A stretch of DNA of 64,000 nt from Arenimonas soli (GTDB taxonomy: Bacteria > Pseudomonadota > Gammaproteobacteria > Xanthomonadales > Xanthomonadaceae), in contig NZ_BMKC01000003.1 of NCBI RefSeq assembly GCF_014643775.1, forward strand, positions 372,350 to 436,349. The letters are read 5' to 3'. Made by a program: the position numbers and the translations under genes. Every line of letters begins with the position of its first letter. Positions within the stretch are counted from its first letter, which is position 1. Positions 9,101-17,500 of the stretch are shown in pieces. A model generated the notes under the pieces. It saw nothing but the letters and a program-made list of their open reading frames with translations. It was not told the origin of the DNA and did no database searches.

Positions 9101-10133
9101 CTTCGACGAACCGGCACTGGAACCGCACCTGCGCATGAACCTGCGCCTGGCCGAACGCGACGGACCGGTGCTGGCGCTTTCCCGCGACCTCGATGCCTTG
9201 AAGGCACGCTTCGGCGACCGCGCCGAGCAGGCTTTCGCCGAACGCGCCGGTGAGGACCTGGCGCAGGAAGGCCTGACCCGTTTCCCGGACGCGCCGATCC
9301 CGGTGCAGGTGCCTGGCGCCGCGGGGGTGCCGGCGTTCCCGGCGCTGGTGGACGAAGGCGGCACCGTGTCGCTGAGCGTTTTCGCCGACCGCGACGAAGC
9401 CGCGCGCGAACACGCCGCCGGCGTGCACCGCCTGCTGCGCCTGGCGCTGGCCGACAGGCTGCGGCAGGCGCGCAAGCAGCTGCCGGTCAGCCCGAAACTG
9501 GCGCTGCTGTACGCCACCATCGAAGGCTTCCAGCAGGCCCCCGGGCAGGGCCCGGCCCACGAACACCTGCGCAGCGATCTCGCCGACGCGGCGCTGCTGG
9601 CGGTGACCGACGGCGACCTGGGGGCGGTGCGCGACCCGGCGGCCTTCAACGCGCAGCTGCTCGAAGCGGGCAAACGCCTGTTTCCGGAAGCGATGGGGCG
9701 GCTGCAGCTGGCCGAACAGATCCTGGGCCTGGTGGCCGACATCAAGCCGCGGCTTGAATCGCCGCTGCTGGGCTGGGCCAAGGGCAATCTCGACGACCTA
9801 AAGGCGCAGCTGGCGGGGCTGGTGCCGCCCGGCTTCCTGCGTGAAACGCCCGCCGATGCGCTGGCGGAGTACCCGCGCTACCTCAAGGCGCTGTCGCTGC
9901 GCGCCGAACGCGCGCTGCGCGACCCGGTGCGCGACCAGGCCCGCATGCTTGAACTCAAGCCCTTCGCCGATGCACTCGAGCGCGCCCGCGCCACCGGCGA
10001 GGCGTCGCTGCCGGCCTGGCAGTCCCTGCGTTGGGACCTGGAAGAACTGCGCGTGTCGCTGTTCGCCCAGGAGCTGGGCACCCGCCGCCAGGTCTCCGCC
10101 AAGAAACTCGCCCGCACCCTGCAGAACCTGTAG
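6126..10133 (+). CDS. hrpA: ATP-dependent RNA helicase HrpA
   Basis: Large DEAH-box RNA helicase, 1335 residues against about 1300 in E. coli. HrpA acts on translating ribosomes and on mRNA processing in E. coli. Walker A GETGSGKT is at 94-101, DEAH at 191-194, SAT at about 223-225, and the helicase 2 motif DQRKGRCGR follows. The HA2, OB-fold and long DUF3418 C-terminal regions are present. Residues about 260-287 are an extra loop encoded by an in-frame pair of inverted GGGGTCAGACCCC-type repeats (6913-6983), placed between the two RecA domains. The remainder aligns by eye with E. coli HrpA without that loop. The gene is otherwise intact. Confidence 0.97.
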   Translation: MPVRPAPLPPLPDDAVPSRERGRLLRLRGAAHKAPGDAGKREAYETALAAAKATFAARQAKRPVPRFDDSLPVSRAADTLVELIRKHPVVVVAGETGSGKTTQLPKLCLAAGRGAAGLVGCTQPRRIAARAVARRVAEELQVPMGGAVGYQVRFTDNVGEDTFIKFMTDGILLAEIQSDRWLSKYDTLIIDEAHERSLNIDFLLGYLRQLVAKRPDLKLVITSATIDTDRFAKHFGDAPVVNVEGRGYPVDVRYFTPGRQEKRGQTPLPGAAAGNQASKGETGSDPIDLPLAEAIVAAADDITRQDPQGDILVFLPGEREIRDAHAALNRRKYRSTEVIPLYARLSVRDQDKVFNPGPGRRIVLATNVAETSLTVPRIRYVIDPGLARVKRYSPRGKLDRLHIEPVSQASADQRKGRCGRIAAGVCYRLYSEDDFAARPRFTDPEILRASLAGVILRMLTLGLGRVEDFPFIDPPDPRAIADGWQTLGELGAVDDQRHLTGIGREMARLPVDPKLARMLVAARGHGVLHELLVIASFLGIQDPRERPADAREKADNAHAEFADPNSEFVGILKLWESYREAHEDLTQSKLRSWCEKRFLAFLRMREWRELHRQLRLACEELGWDVPAKGQLSFSAGPAPTAGQRGRKNAPDPAYRQLHRALIAGLPTQIGHRTEKGLYDAPRQRKFQLFPGSSLAKLPPAWVLVATLLDTQKVWGLMAAKIEPDWVIAELPHLLARKHFDPHWSRSQGRVLGSEQVSLFGLVLAPKKPVHYGGLYPAEARDLFVRQGLVPGEVDCRAPFLKRNLATLEKAREEEAKLRRAGLVADEDWQARWYLDRLPPELNSVAGLDAWYGKLAPEQKKILEWPLAELLPGEGSEAERFPKYFPIGDTRLALHYRFEPGHAEDGVTLDVPLHLLMALDATRLGWLVPGLVEEKATALIRGLPKAQRRNYVPAPDFARAFAQAYPKPEADSLPGTLARFLSKATGAPVTALDFDEPALEPHLRMNLRLAERDGPVLALSRDLDALKARFGDRAEQAFAERAGEDLAQEGLTRFPDAPIPVQVPGAAGVPAFPALVDEGGTVSLSVFADRDEAAREHAAGVHRLLRLALADRLRQARKQLPVSPKLALLYATIEGFQQAPGQGPAHEHLRSDLADAALLAVTDGDLGAVRDPAAFNAQLLEAGKRLFPEAMGRLQLAEQILGLVADIKPRLESPLLGWAKGNLDDLKAQLAGLVPPGFLRETPADALAEYPRYLKALSLRAERALRDPVRDQARMLELKPFADALERARATGEASLPAWQSLRWDLEELRVSLFAQELGTRRQVSAKKLARTLQNL
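6913..6983. repeat. GGGGTCAGA-ended inverted-repeat unit inside hrpA
   Basis: GGGGTCAGACCCC at 6913-6925 and its complement-oriented partner GGGGTCTGACCCC at 6971-6983 flank about 45 bases. Each arm is itself a near palindrome, and the similarity extends a few bases inward (ACTTC against GTTTC). The unit is translated in frame as a Gly/Pro/Ser-rich loop of HrpA. The same end sequence recurs at 22886-22962 and 59649-59708, so this is one member of a dispersed family. No transposase is present in the window. Confidence 0.8.
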
Positions 10134-10151
10134 GCGCGGGCAAGCCTGGGC

Positions 10152-10631
10152 TTATTTGATCCGCTTGACGCCCGCGCGCGAGTTATAGCCCTCGACCTTC
10201 AGGAACCAGGCCCCGAACGCGCCCGGCTCGATGGTCACCTTCGGGTCGGTCAGCCGGACCCGCAGGCGGGCCGTGGAATCGGTGACTTCCCAGACCTGGC
10301 CGTTGTCGAGCTTCACCCGCGTGCCCTTGTCCCAGCCGCGGAATTCGCCGCTGATCGACGAGAAGATCGCGCCGTCGGGTCCGGTCTGGGTGTGGAAGCC
10401 GCGGTTGTCCACCGCCGGCGTTGCGGCCGGCAGCGTGGACGCGACCTTGCCCGTCTCGGCGGCAATGAACGCGTTGAGCCGGGCCAGTTCTTCCGGCGTC
10501 AGTTTGTCCAGGCCCGCGGCCTTGAACTCGGCCTCGGTCATGCGCTCCTCCACCGAGGAGAACGACTGGGCCAGGGCGCTGCCGGCCATCACGGCGGACA
10601 GGACGAGGGACACAAGCAACATTCGGCGCAT
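10152..10631 (-). CDS. exported protein of unknown function
   Basis: 159-residue protein with a clear Sec signal peptide (hydrophobic core LLVSLVLSAVMAGSALA, then a cleavage-like AQS), so a periplasmic or secreted location is expected. The mature N-terminus has a charged helix (ERMTEAEFKAAGLDKLTPEEL), and the C-terminal half is rich in short strands with aromatic and Gly residues. I do not recognise a family with confidence. The start at 10631 (MRRML) is chosen because it begins the signal peptide; the frame extends upstream without sense. It faces relA divergently across 74 bases and converges on hrpA. Confidence 0.72.
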   Translation of the reverse strand: MRRMLLVSLVLSAVMAGSALAQSFSSVEERMTEAEFKAAGLDKLTPEELARLNAFIAAETGKVASTLPAATPAVDNRGFHTQTGPDGAIFSSISGEFRGWDKGTRVKLDNGQVWEVTDSTARLRVRLTDPKVTIEPGAFGAWFLKVEGYNSRAGVKRIK

Positions 10632-10705
10632 GAGTTTTGATCCGTACTGGTTGAACTGCCAGCAATCGCGGGGCAGTCTAACTCCCCGGCCAATGCAGGC
10701 GCCAC

Positions 10706-12838
10706 TTGAACACCGCCACCCCCCCACACGCGCGTTTGCAGCAAGCCCTGGCCAGTGTCGAGGCCGGCGCCGCCTGGTGGCCGGCCCTGGTGGAAACGGC
10801 AGCCCGGCTGCCTGCCGATGCCGACCAGAACCGCGCCCTGGCCGTGTTCGAGACCCTGCGCCCCCTGCGCGCCGACCCCGAGGTGCTGGCCGCCGCCTGC
10901 CTGCACCAGTGGCCGGCCCTGCGCGCCGCGCTGCCGGACCCGGTGCTCGCCCAGGCGCCGCGCCTCAAGCGCCTGCTCGAAGGCCTGGTCGCCGCCGGCC
11001 AGGTCGACGACCTGCACCAGCACCGGCCCGGGCAGGGCAGTGCCGAAGGCCTGCGCCGGCTGCTGCTGGCCCTGGTGCGCGACCTGCGCGCGGTGCTGGT
11101 GCTGCTGGCCGTGCAGCTGGTGCGCCTGCGTGACGCCGCCGCCCTGCCCGAGGACGAGCGCCGCGCCCTGGCCGAACTCGCCCGCGACATCCACGCGCCG
11201 CTGGCCAACCGGCTGGGCATCTGGCAGCTCAAGTGGGAGCTCGAGGACCTGGCCTTCCGCTGGCTGCAGCCGGAGACCTACCAGCGCATCGCCCGCCTGC
11301 TGGATGAAAAGCGCGGCGACCGCGAACGTTTCATCGACGACGCCATGGCCCGCATCCGCGGCGCCCTCGCCGAGGCCGGCGTGCGCAACGCCGACGTCGC
11401 CGGCCGGCCCAAGCACATCTACAGCATCTTCCGGAAAATGCAGCGCAAGGGCGTGCCCTTCAGCGAGCTCTACGACATCCGCGCGGTGCGCGTGCTGGTG
11501 GACGACATCCCCAGCTGCTACGCCGTGCTGGGCGTGGTGCACCAGCTGTGGCCCTCCATTCCGTCCGAGTTCGACGATTACATCGCCCACCCCAAGGGCA
11601 ACGACTACCGGTCGCTGCACACCGCGGTCATCGGCCCCGGCGGACGCACGCTGGAAGTGCAGATCCGCACCCACCAGATGCACGAACATGCCGAACTGGG
11701 CGTGGCCGCGCACTGGCGCTACAAGGAAGGCGGCGGCGCCGACGCCAGCTTCGAACGCAAGGTCGCCTGGATGCGCCAGCTGCTCGAGGCCCGCGACGAC
11801 CGCGACGAAACCCTGGTGCAGGGTTTTTCCACCGAACTGGTCGAAGATCGGGTTTACGCCATCACCCCGCGCGGCGAGGTGGTCGACCTGCCGCGCGGCG
11901 CCACCGTGCTGGATTTCGCCTACGCGGTGCACACCGAGGTCGGCCATCGCTGCCGCGGCGCCAAGGTAAACGGCCGCATCGTGCCGCTCGACCACCAGCC
12001 CGCCACCGGCGACCAGGTCGAGATCCTCACCGGCAAGACCGCCGAACCGCGCCGGGACTGGCTGCTGGCCAGCAACGGCTTCCTGGCCACCGGCCGCGCC
12101 CGCGACAAGGTGCGCGCCTGGTTCCACCGCATCGACCGCGCCCGCAACCTGCACGCCGGCAAGGACCTGCTGGAAAAGGAGCTGCGGCGCATGGCGCTGA
12201 CCCAGGCCGACCTGGCGCCGGTGCTGGCGAAGTTCAAGCTCGAATCCATCGAAGACCTGCACCTGGCGCTGGCCCTGGGCGACCTGGGCCCGAGCCAGGT
12301 CACGCGCTGCCTGCACGACCACGCGCAGGCCGAGAAGGAACCGGCCGAACCGGCGCCGCTGACCCGGCGCAGCGCGCCGCCGCCGCCGAACGCGCCGTTC
12401 ACGGTCGAAGGCGTCGGCAACCTACTCAGCCAGATCGCACGCTGCTGCCAGCCGGTGCCGGGTGATCCGATCGTCGGTTACCTCACCCGCGGCCGCGGCG
12501 TCAGCATCCATCGCGCCGGCTGCCCGGCCCTGCAACGGCTCGAAGCACGCAACCCCGAACGCCTGCTGCCGGTCGAATGGGGCCGCGGCAGCCGCGGCAG
12601 CTACGACGTGGATATCCAGGTTCACGCCTTCGACCGCAAGTGGCTGCTCAAGGACCTCACCAACACCATCGCCCAGCAGGGCGTGAACATCCTGGGCCTG
12701 CAGTCGCGGGTGGACGACGACAAGGGCCTGGCAGAACTGCGGCTGGCAGTTCGCGTGGCCGACTTCGGCCAGCTCAGCGACCTGCTGGGGCGCCTGAGCG
12801 CGGTGCCGGGCGTGCGCGAGGCGCACCGCCTGGGCTGA
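10706..12838 (+). CDS. relA: GTP pyrophosphokinase RelA ((p)ppGpp synthetase I)
   Basis: Ribosome-associated stringent-response enzyme that makes (p)ppGpp, 710 residues. The N-terminal HD region lacks the His-Asp hydrolase pair, so it should be synthetase only. The synthetase domain shows RPKHIYSIFRKMQRKG and EFDDYIA; the acidic EFDD motif marks monofunctional RelA. TGS (about 385-445), zinc-finger (ARCCQPVPGDP) and C-terminal ACT domains follow. The only in-frame start after the upstream TAA at 10679 is the TTG at 10706, so an unusual start codon is likely; an ATG at 10693 is out of frame. Confidence 0.95.
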   Translation: MNTATPPHARLQQALASVEAGAAWWPALVETAARLPADADQNRALAVFETLRPLRADPEVLAAACLHQWPALRAALPDPVLAQAPRLKRLLEGLVAAGQVDDLHQHRPGQGSAEGLRRLLLALVRDLRAVLVLLAVQLVRLRDAAALPEDERRALAELARDIHAPLANRLGIWQLKWELEDLAFRWLQPETYQRIARLLDEKRGDRERFIDDAMARIRGALAEAGVRNADVAGRPKHIYSIFRKMQRKGVPFSELYDIRAVRVLVDDIPSCYAVLGVVHQLWPSIPSEFDDYIAHPKGNDYRSLHTAVIGPGGRTLEVQIRTHQMHEHAELGVAAHWRYKEGGGADASFERKVAWMRQLLEARDDRDETLVQGFSTELVEDRVYAITPRGEVVDLPRGATVLDFAYAVHTEVGHRCRGAKVNGRIVPLDHQPATGDQVEILTGKTAEPRRDWLLASNGFLATGRARDKVRAWFHRIDRARNLHAGKDLLEKELRRMALTQADLAPVLAKFKLESIEDLHLALALGDLGPSQVTRCLHDHAQAEKEPAEPAPLTRRSAPPPPNAPFTVEGVGNLLSQIARCCQPVPGDPIVGYLTRGRGVSIHRAGCPALQRLEARNPERLLPVEWGRGSRGSYDVDIQVHAFDRKWLLKDLTNTIAQQGVNILGLQSRVDDDKGLAELRLAVRVADFGQLSDLLGRLSAVPGVREAHRLG

Positions 12839-12899
12839 GCCTGGCCGGGGTCCGTTCACCTTGCGCTGCTATTCTGCCGCGCATGGACAAGGGCAAGGC

Positions 12900-14513
12900 A
12901 TGAACCATCGCAAGGACCCCGGTGCGACCCCGTCGCTGGGCGCGCTGGACCAACTCGACCTGGACCGCCCGCGCAGCCGCGCAGGGTCCGACGACCCGCC
13001 GCCGCCGGGCCCGCCGCCGCGTGCGCGCCCGCCCCGGCCCTCGTTCTGGGCCTGGGTCATCCTGGCCACGTTCGTCGCGGCGGTGTGCCTGCTGCTGGCC
13101 CTGGGCACCTGGCGCGACAGCCTGAGCCAGGCGCTGATTCCTTCGTCCGAACTCAACCGCGAAATAGAAGCCGCGCAGCTGGCCCTGGCCCGCGGCGAGC
13201 TCAGCCGCGCCGACGGCCAGGGCGCACGCGAACGTTTCCAGGCCGTGCTGGCCCGCGATCCGGACCATCCGGCCGCGCGCAGCGGCCTGGTCGCCGTGCG
13301 CGAAGCCGCGCTGGTGCATGCGCGCGCCGCGCTTGCCGGCGGCGATTTCGACGCCGCCCGCCAGCACCTCGCACTGGCGCGTGCGATGGCGGCACCGGCG
13401 GACGCCCTGGCGGGCATCGAAGCCGAGCTCGTCGCGCGCCAGTCCGCCGACGCCGACATCGCGCAACGCCTGCAGGCGGCGCGTGATGCGCAAGCCCAGG
13501 GCCGCATCGAACAGCAGGGCGACGGTGCGCTGGCGCTTTACGAGGACATCCTGCGCCTGCAGCCCGACAACGCCATCGCGCTCGAAGGCCGGCGCAGCCT
13601 GCTGGCCGGCCTGCTGCGCGACGCCGAGCGGGCGCTGGCCGACGGTGACCTGCGCACGGCCGGGGCCCTGGTCGATCGCGTGGTGAAAGCCGATCCAAGC
13701 CACCTTGGCCTGCCCGCGGTGCAGGCGCGCCTGGGCGAAGCCCGCGCCGAAGGCGAAAGCGCCCGCGAAAGCGCGCTCAAGGCGGCCCAGGCCGAGCTGC
13801 GCGCGGGCCGCATCGAAGCCGCCGCGCTGGGCTTCCAGGCGCTGCTGGCGGAACGGCCCGACGACGTCGAGGCGCGCCAGGGCATGGACGATGCCGCGGC
13901 GATGCTGGCCGCGCGCGCCAGCCGCCTGGCCGCCGATTTCGAATTCGACGCTGCCGCCGAGGCCATCAACCGCGCCCGCGAATGGGCGCCCGGCTCGCCG
14001 GCCCTGGCCGCCGCCGAACGGCGCCTTGAACAGGCGCGCGAGGCGCGCGACGAAGTGCCGGGGCAGGCCCTGGATCCGGATGAGTTCGATTCCCTGCTCG
14101 ACGAAGCCGCGGCCGCGATGCGTGCCGGCGACCTGGTCGACCCGCCCGGCGCCAGCGCCTGGGACCTGCTGCGCCGCGCACAGGCGATAGCGCCGGACAA
14201 CGGCGCCGTGCGCCGTGCCTTCGTGGAGTACAGCCGTCGCGCTCGCGCATGCTTCGAAGACGAACTGGCCGGCAACCGCCTCGGCGCCGCCCAGGCCTGC
14301 CTGGACGCACTGGTCGTGCAGGACCGCGGCGGCGACGAACTGGCGGATGATCGCCGGCGCCTGGCCGACCGCTGGCTGGCCTTCGGCGAAGAGCGGCTCG
14401 GGGCCGGCGAGTTCGCGCTGGCGCGCCGTGCGCTGGCGGCGGCACGCGACGTGGACCCGTCCAATCCGCGCCTGGAAACCTTCGCCGAGCGCCTGCAGCG
14501 CGCCGGCGGCTGA
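12900..14513 (+). CDS. single-span membrane protein with TPR-like helical repeats
   Basis: 537 residues. A Pro-rich cytoplasmic tail (PPPPGPPPRARPPRP) leads to one transmembrane helix at about 48-70, followed by an alanine- and arginine-rich helical domain. The helical units recur with a tetratricopeptide-like pattern (ALARGELSR, AALAGGDFDAARQHL, ERALADGDLRTAGAL, ERLGAGEFALARRAL), each ending near a Pro-Asp-x-Pro loop. This suggests a periplasmic protein-interaction scaffold; no enzymatic motif is seen. ATG 12900 has AAGGGCAAGG upstream. It follows relA by 61 bases and converges on the large glycosyltransferase. Confidence 0.75.
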   Translation: MNHRKDPGATPSLGALDQLDLDRPRSRAGSDDPPPPGPPPRARPPRPSFWAWVILATFVAAVCLLLALGTWRDSLSQALIPSSELNREIEAAQLALARGELSRADGQGARERFQAVLARDPDHPAARSGLVAVREAALVHARAALAGGDFDAARQHLALARAMAAPADALAGIEAELVARQSADADIAQRLQAARDAQAQGRIEQQGDGALALYEDILRLQPDNAIALEGRRSLLAGLLRDAERALADGDLRTAGALVDRVVKADPSHLGLPAVQARLGEARAEGESARESALKAAQAELRAGRIEAAALGFQALLAERPDDVEARQGMDDAAAMLAARASRLAADFEFDAAAEAINRAREWAPGSPALAAAERRLEQAREARDEVPGQALDPDEFDSLLDEAAAAMRAGDLVDPPGASAWDLLRRAQAIAPDNGAVRRAFVEYSRRARACFEDELAGNRLGAAQACLDALVVQDRGGDELADDRRRLADRWLAFGEERLGAGEFALARRALAAARDVDPSNPRLETFAERLQRAGG

Positions 14514-14520
14514 ACGCGCC

Positions 14521-17500
14521 TCAGCGGCCCGGCAGTTCGTCCAGCAGGCGACGCAGCGGCGCCCGCACCACGTCCGGGGAGAAGTGCCGGCGGGTGTTTT
14601 CCAGGCCGCCCTCCGACAGGCGCGACCATAGCGTGGCGTCGTCGTGCAGGCGCAGGACGGCGTCGGCGAACGCTTCGGCGTCATCGGCCACCAGCACGTC
14701 CTGGCCGTCCACCAGGTGCATGCCCTCGACCGCGCAGGTCGTGGCCACCACCGGCAGGCCGTGCGCCAGCGCCTGGTTCACCTTGCCCTTGACCCCGGCG
14801 CCATAGCGCAGCGGCGCCACCGACACGCGCACTTCGCGCAGCAGCGGCCCAAGGTCGGGCACGTAACCGTGGAAGTGGATGCCGGCGCGCTGGCCCAGCG
14901 CCTTCACGGCCGGCGAGGAGTCGCCGCCGACCAGGTGCAGGGGCAGGCCCGGATGCCGGGCGTGGATGCGCGGCAGGATGTCCTCGGCCAGCCACAGCGC
15001 CGCATCCACGTTCGGCGGGTGCCTGAAACCCCCGACGAAGAGCAGGCCTTCGCGGCCGGCGAAGCCCGGGCCCGGTTCGGCGATGTCATGGATGTTTGAC
15101 ACCACGTCCACGCGTGCGCCCGGCGCTTCGCTGGCAAGCAGCACGCGTTCGGCTTCGCTAACGACCCAGGTCAGGTCGGCCTGGGCCACCAGGGCCAGTT
15201 CGGCCTTGCGGGTGCGCGCGGCCGTGCGCAGGCCGGCGGCGTCGCCGGCAAGTTCGGCCTCGCGCTGTTCGCGCAGGAAGTGCAGGTCCACGGTGTCGAA
15301 CACCACGCGCGCGCGCGGTGCCTGCAAGCGCAGCAGCGGCAGCACCGGCCCCAGCACGTAGTGCCGGCTGCCGATGACCAGGTCGAAACGGTCACCGTGC
15401 TGGGCCAGCCAGCGCGGGACGTCGGCCAGCCAGGGATGCCACCAGGCTTCGACCCCCAGCTGTTGCAGGGCTTCGGTGTAGGCGCCGTCATGGGCACGGT
15501 TCTCGGGGAAGAACACCACCGAGCAGCCTTCCTCGCGCAGCAGCCGGAGCAGGGCGGTCATACGCAGCGACCCGGAGTCGCGATCCGGGGTCGGCGTGCA
15601 GGCATCGAGCACCAGCACGCGGCGGTTGCGGCCCCGCTCGCTGGCGACCTCGGCACCCGCCGAAGGTGGCCGGTGGTCGCGTGCCAGCACCTCGCGCCAG
15701 CGCTCGACGAACTTGATCTGGTTGGCGACCTGGTAGGCCTTCACGCCGCTGCCGGTGTCGGTGCCCGAGGTCGCGCCCTCGTGGTGCACCACGACGGACG
15801 CCGGCTGGTAGCGCACCTTCAGGCCCTGGCGACGCACGCGCATGGCCAGGTCGGTGTCTTCGTAGTAGGCGGGCGAATAAAGCCCGTCGAAACCGTCCAG
15901 GTCCTCGAACAGGTCGCGCCGGATCGCGATCGAAGCCCCCGAGCAATAGTCCACCTCGCGCACGAAGTTGCAGCGTGGGTGCGCGGGGTCCTCGAAGCGC
16001 CCGTAGTTCCAGCACGAGCCGTCGGCGAAGATGATGCCGCCGGCTTCCTGCAGGCGACCGTCCGGATACACCAGCTTGCTGCCGGCCAGGCCAGTGTCCG
16101 GGTAGCGTTCGAAGGTGGCCAGCAGCGCATCGAGCCAGCCCGGCTGCACCGTGGTGTCGTTGTTGAGGAAGACCAGGAACTCACCGCGCGCCTTCGTGGC
16201 CCCGGCGTTGCAGGCACCGATGAAACCCAGGTTCTTCGGATTTCGGTGGAAGACCAGGCCCGGGATCGTCGGCAGGAGTTCGGCCGTGGCGTCCGACGAA
16301 CCGTCGTCCACCACGATGACCTCGAAAGCCGTGGCGTCGCCGGAATCGGCCAGCGCACGCAGGCAGGCCAGGGTCATGTGCAGCTGGTTGTAGACCGGCA
16401 CGACGATGCTTGCGCGCGGCGCCACGGGGCGCGGCAGGCGCAGTGCGGCACCGCTGGCCGAGGCTGAGGGCGGCGGCACCAGCCGGCTTTCGCCGGAAGG
16501 GGCGGCGCGGCGCTGGCGCCAGCGTTCCAGGGTGCCGGTCCAGCCGCGCACGCGCAGGCTGGTGATGCCGCGACTGCCGAGCGAACGCAGCTGGCGCAGC
16601 CGGAAGGCCAGGCCCTGCAGGCCGGCGCGCAGCGCATCGAGCGCCTGCTGGGGACGCCGGGCCAGGCGCCAGGCGAACGAGGACTGCAGGCGCGCATGCG
16701 CCTTGTGCAGTTCGTCGCGCTGGGCCAGGGCGACGTCGCGTTGGCGGGCCAGGTCGCCGCAGTCGCGCTGGTAGTAGCCGTGCGCGTCGGCGAGCTGCTG
16801 CTCAAGGCGGGCGATCTGTTCGACATGGCCTGCGGCTTCTTCGACGGCGCGGCTGTTGCGTTCGACCGTGGCGCGCAGTTGCGCGATCGAATCGAGCTGC
16901 CTTTCGCCGAGCCGGCGTGCTGCTTCGAGCTCGGCGCGTTCGTTCTGCAGTTCGGTCGTGATCCTGGCCAGCTCACGGTCCGCGCCGGCCTTGCCGGAGG
17001 TCAGGCGCGCAAGCTGGGCCTTGAGGTCGAACGCCCAGTCGGCTCGGCGTGCCAGTTCTTCGTGTTGCCGTGCCATCGATTCCTGTTTTTCCCGCAGTGC
17101 TTGGTCGCGCATGGCGAGGCTTTCGGCCAGGGCCAGCCGCGCGATGCCGTCAGGGTCGGCGGCCGGCAGCAGCAGGGTTTCGGGCTGGCTTGGCAGCGCC
17201 CGCGCCCAGGCGGCGGCCATGGGCGCGAGCCCTTCGTCCTGGGCGGGGATGCGCGCGCGCGCGGCTTCGATGCGATCCCGGTCCGCGTCCAGTTCGGACA
17301 GGGCCCGGGCGAATGCCGCGGCGCCGCCGGCGATGCACCAGCCGGCCCCCGTGTCCGCGAGGCGTTCGGCCAGGGCGCCGGCGTCGGCGCACAGCACCGG
17401 CAGGCCAAGCGCCCACATTTCCGACAGCGTATAGGACCAGGTTTCCGGCACCGTGGAAGGCAGCAGGGCCAGGTCCGGGGACAGCGACGCCAGCCAGCGC

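Noticed and set aside
10589-12322. 577-codon open frame antisense to relA
   Set aside because: Low-complexity composition (QVQH, GGGVQ runs) and complete overlap with an intact RelA; a GC-driven artefact.
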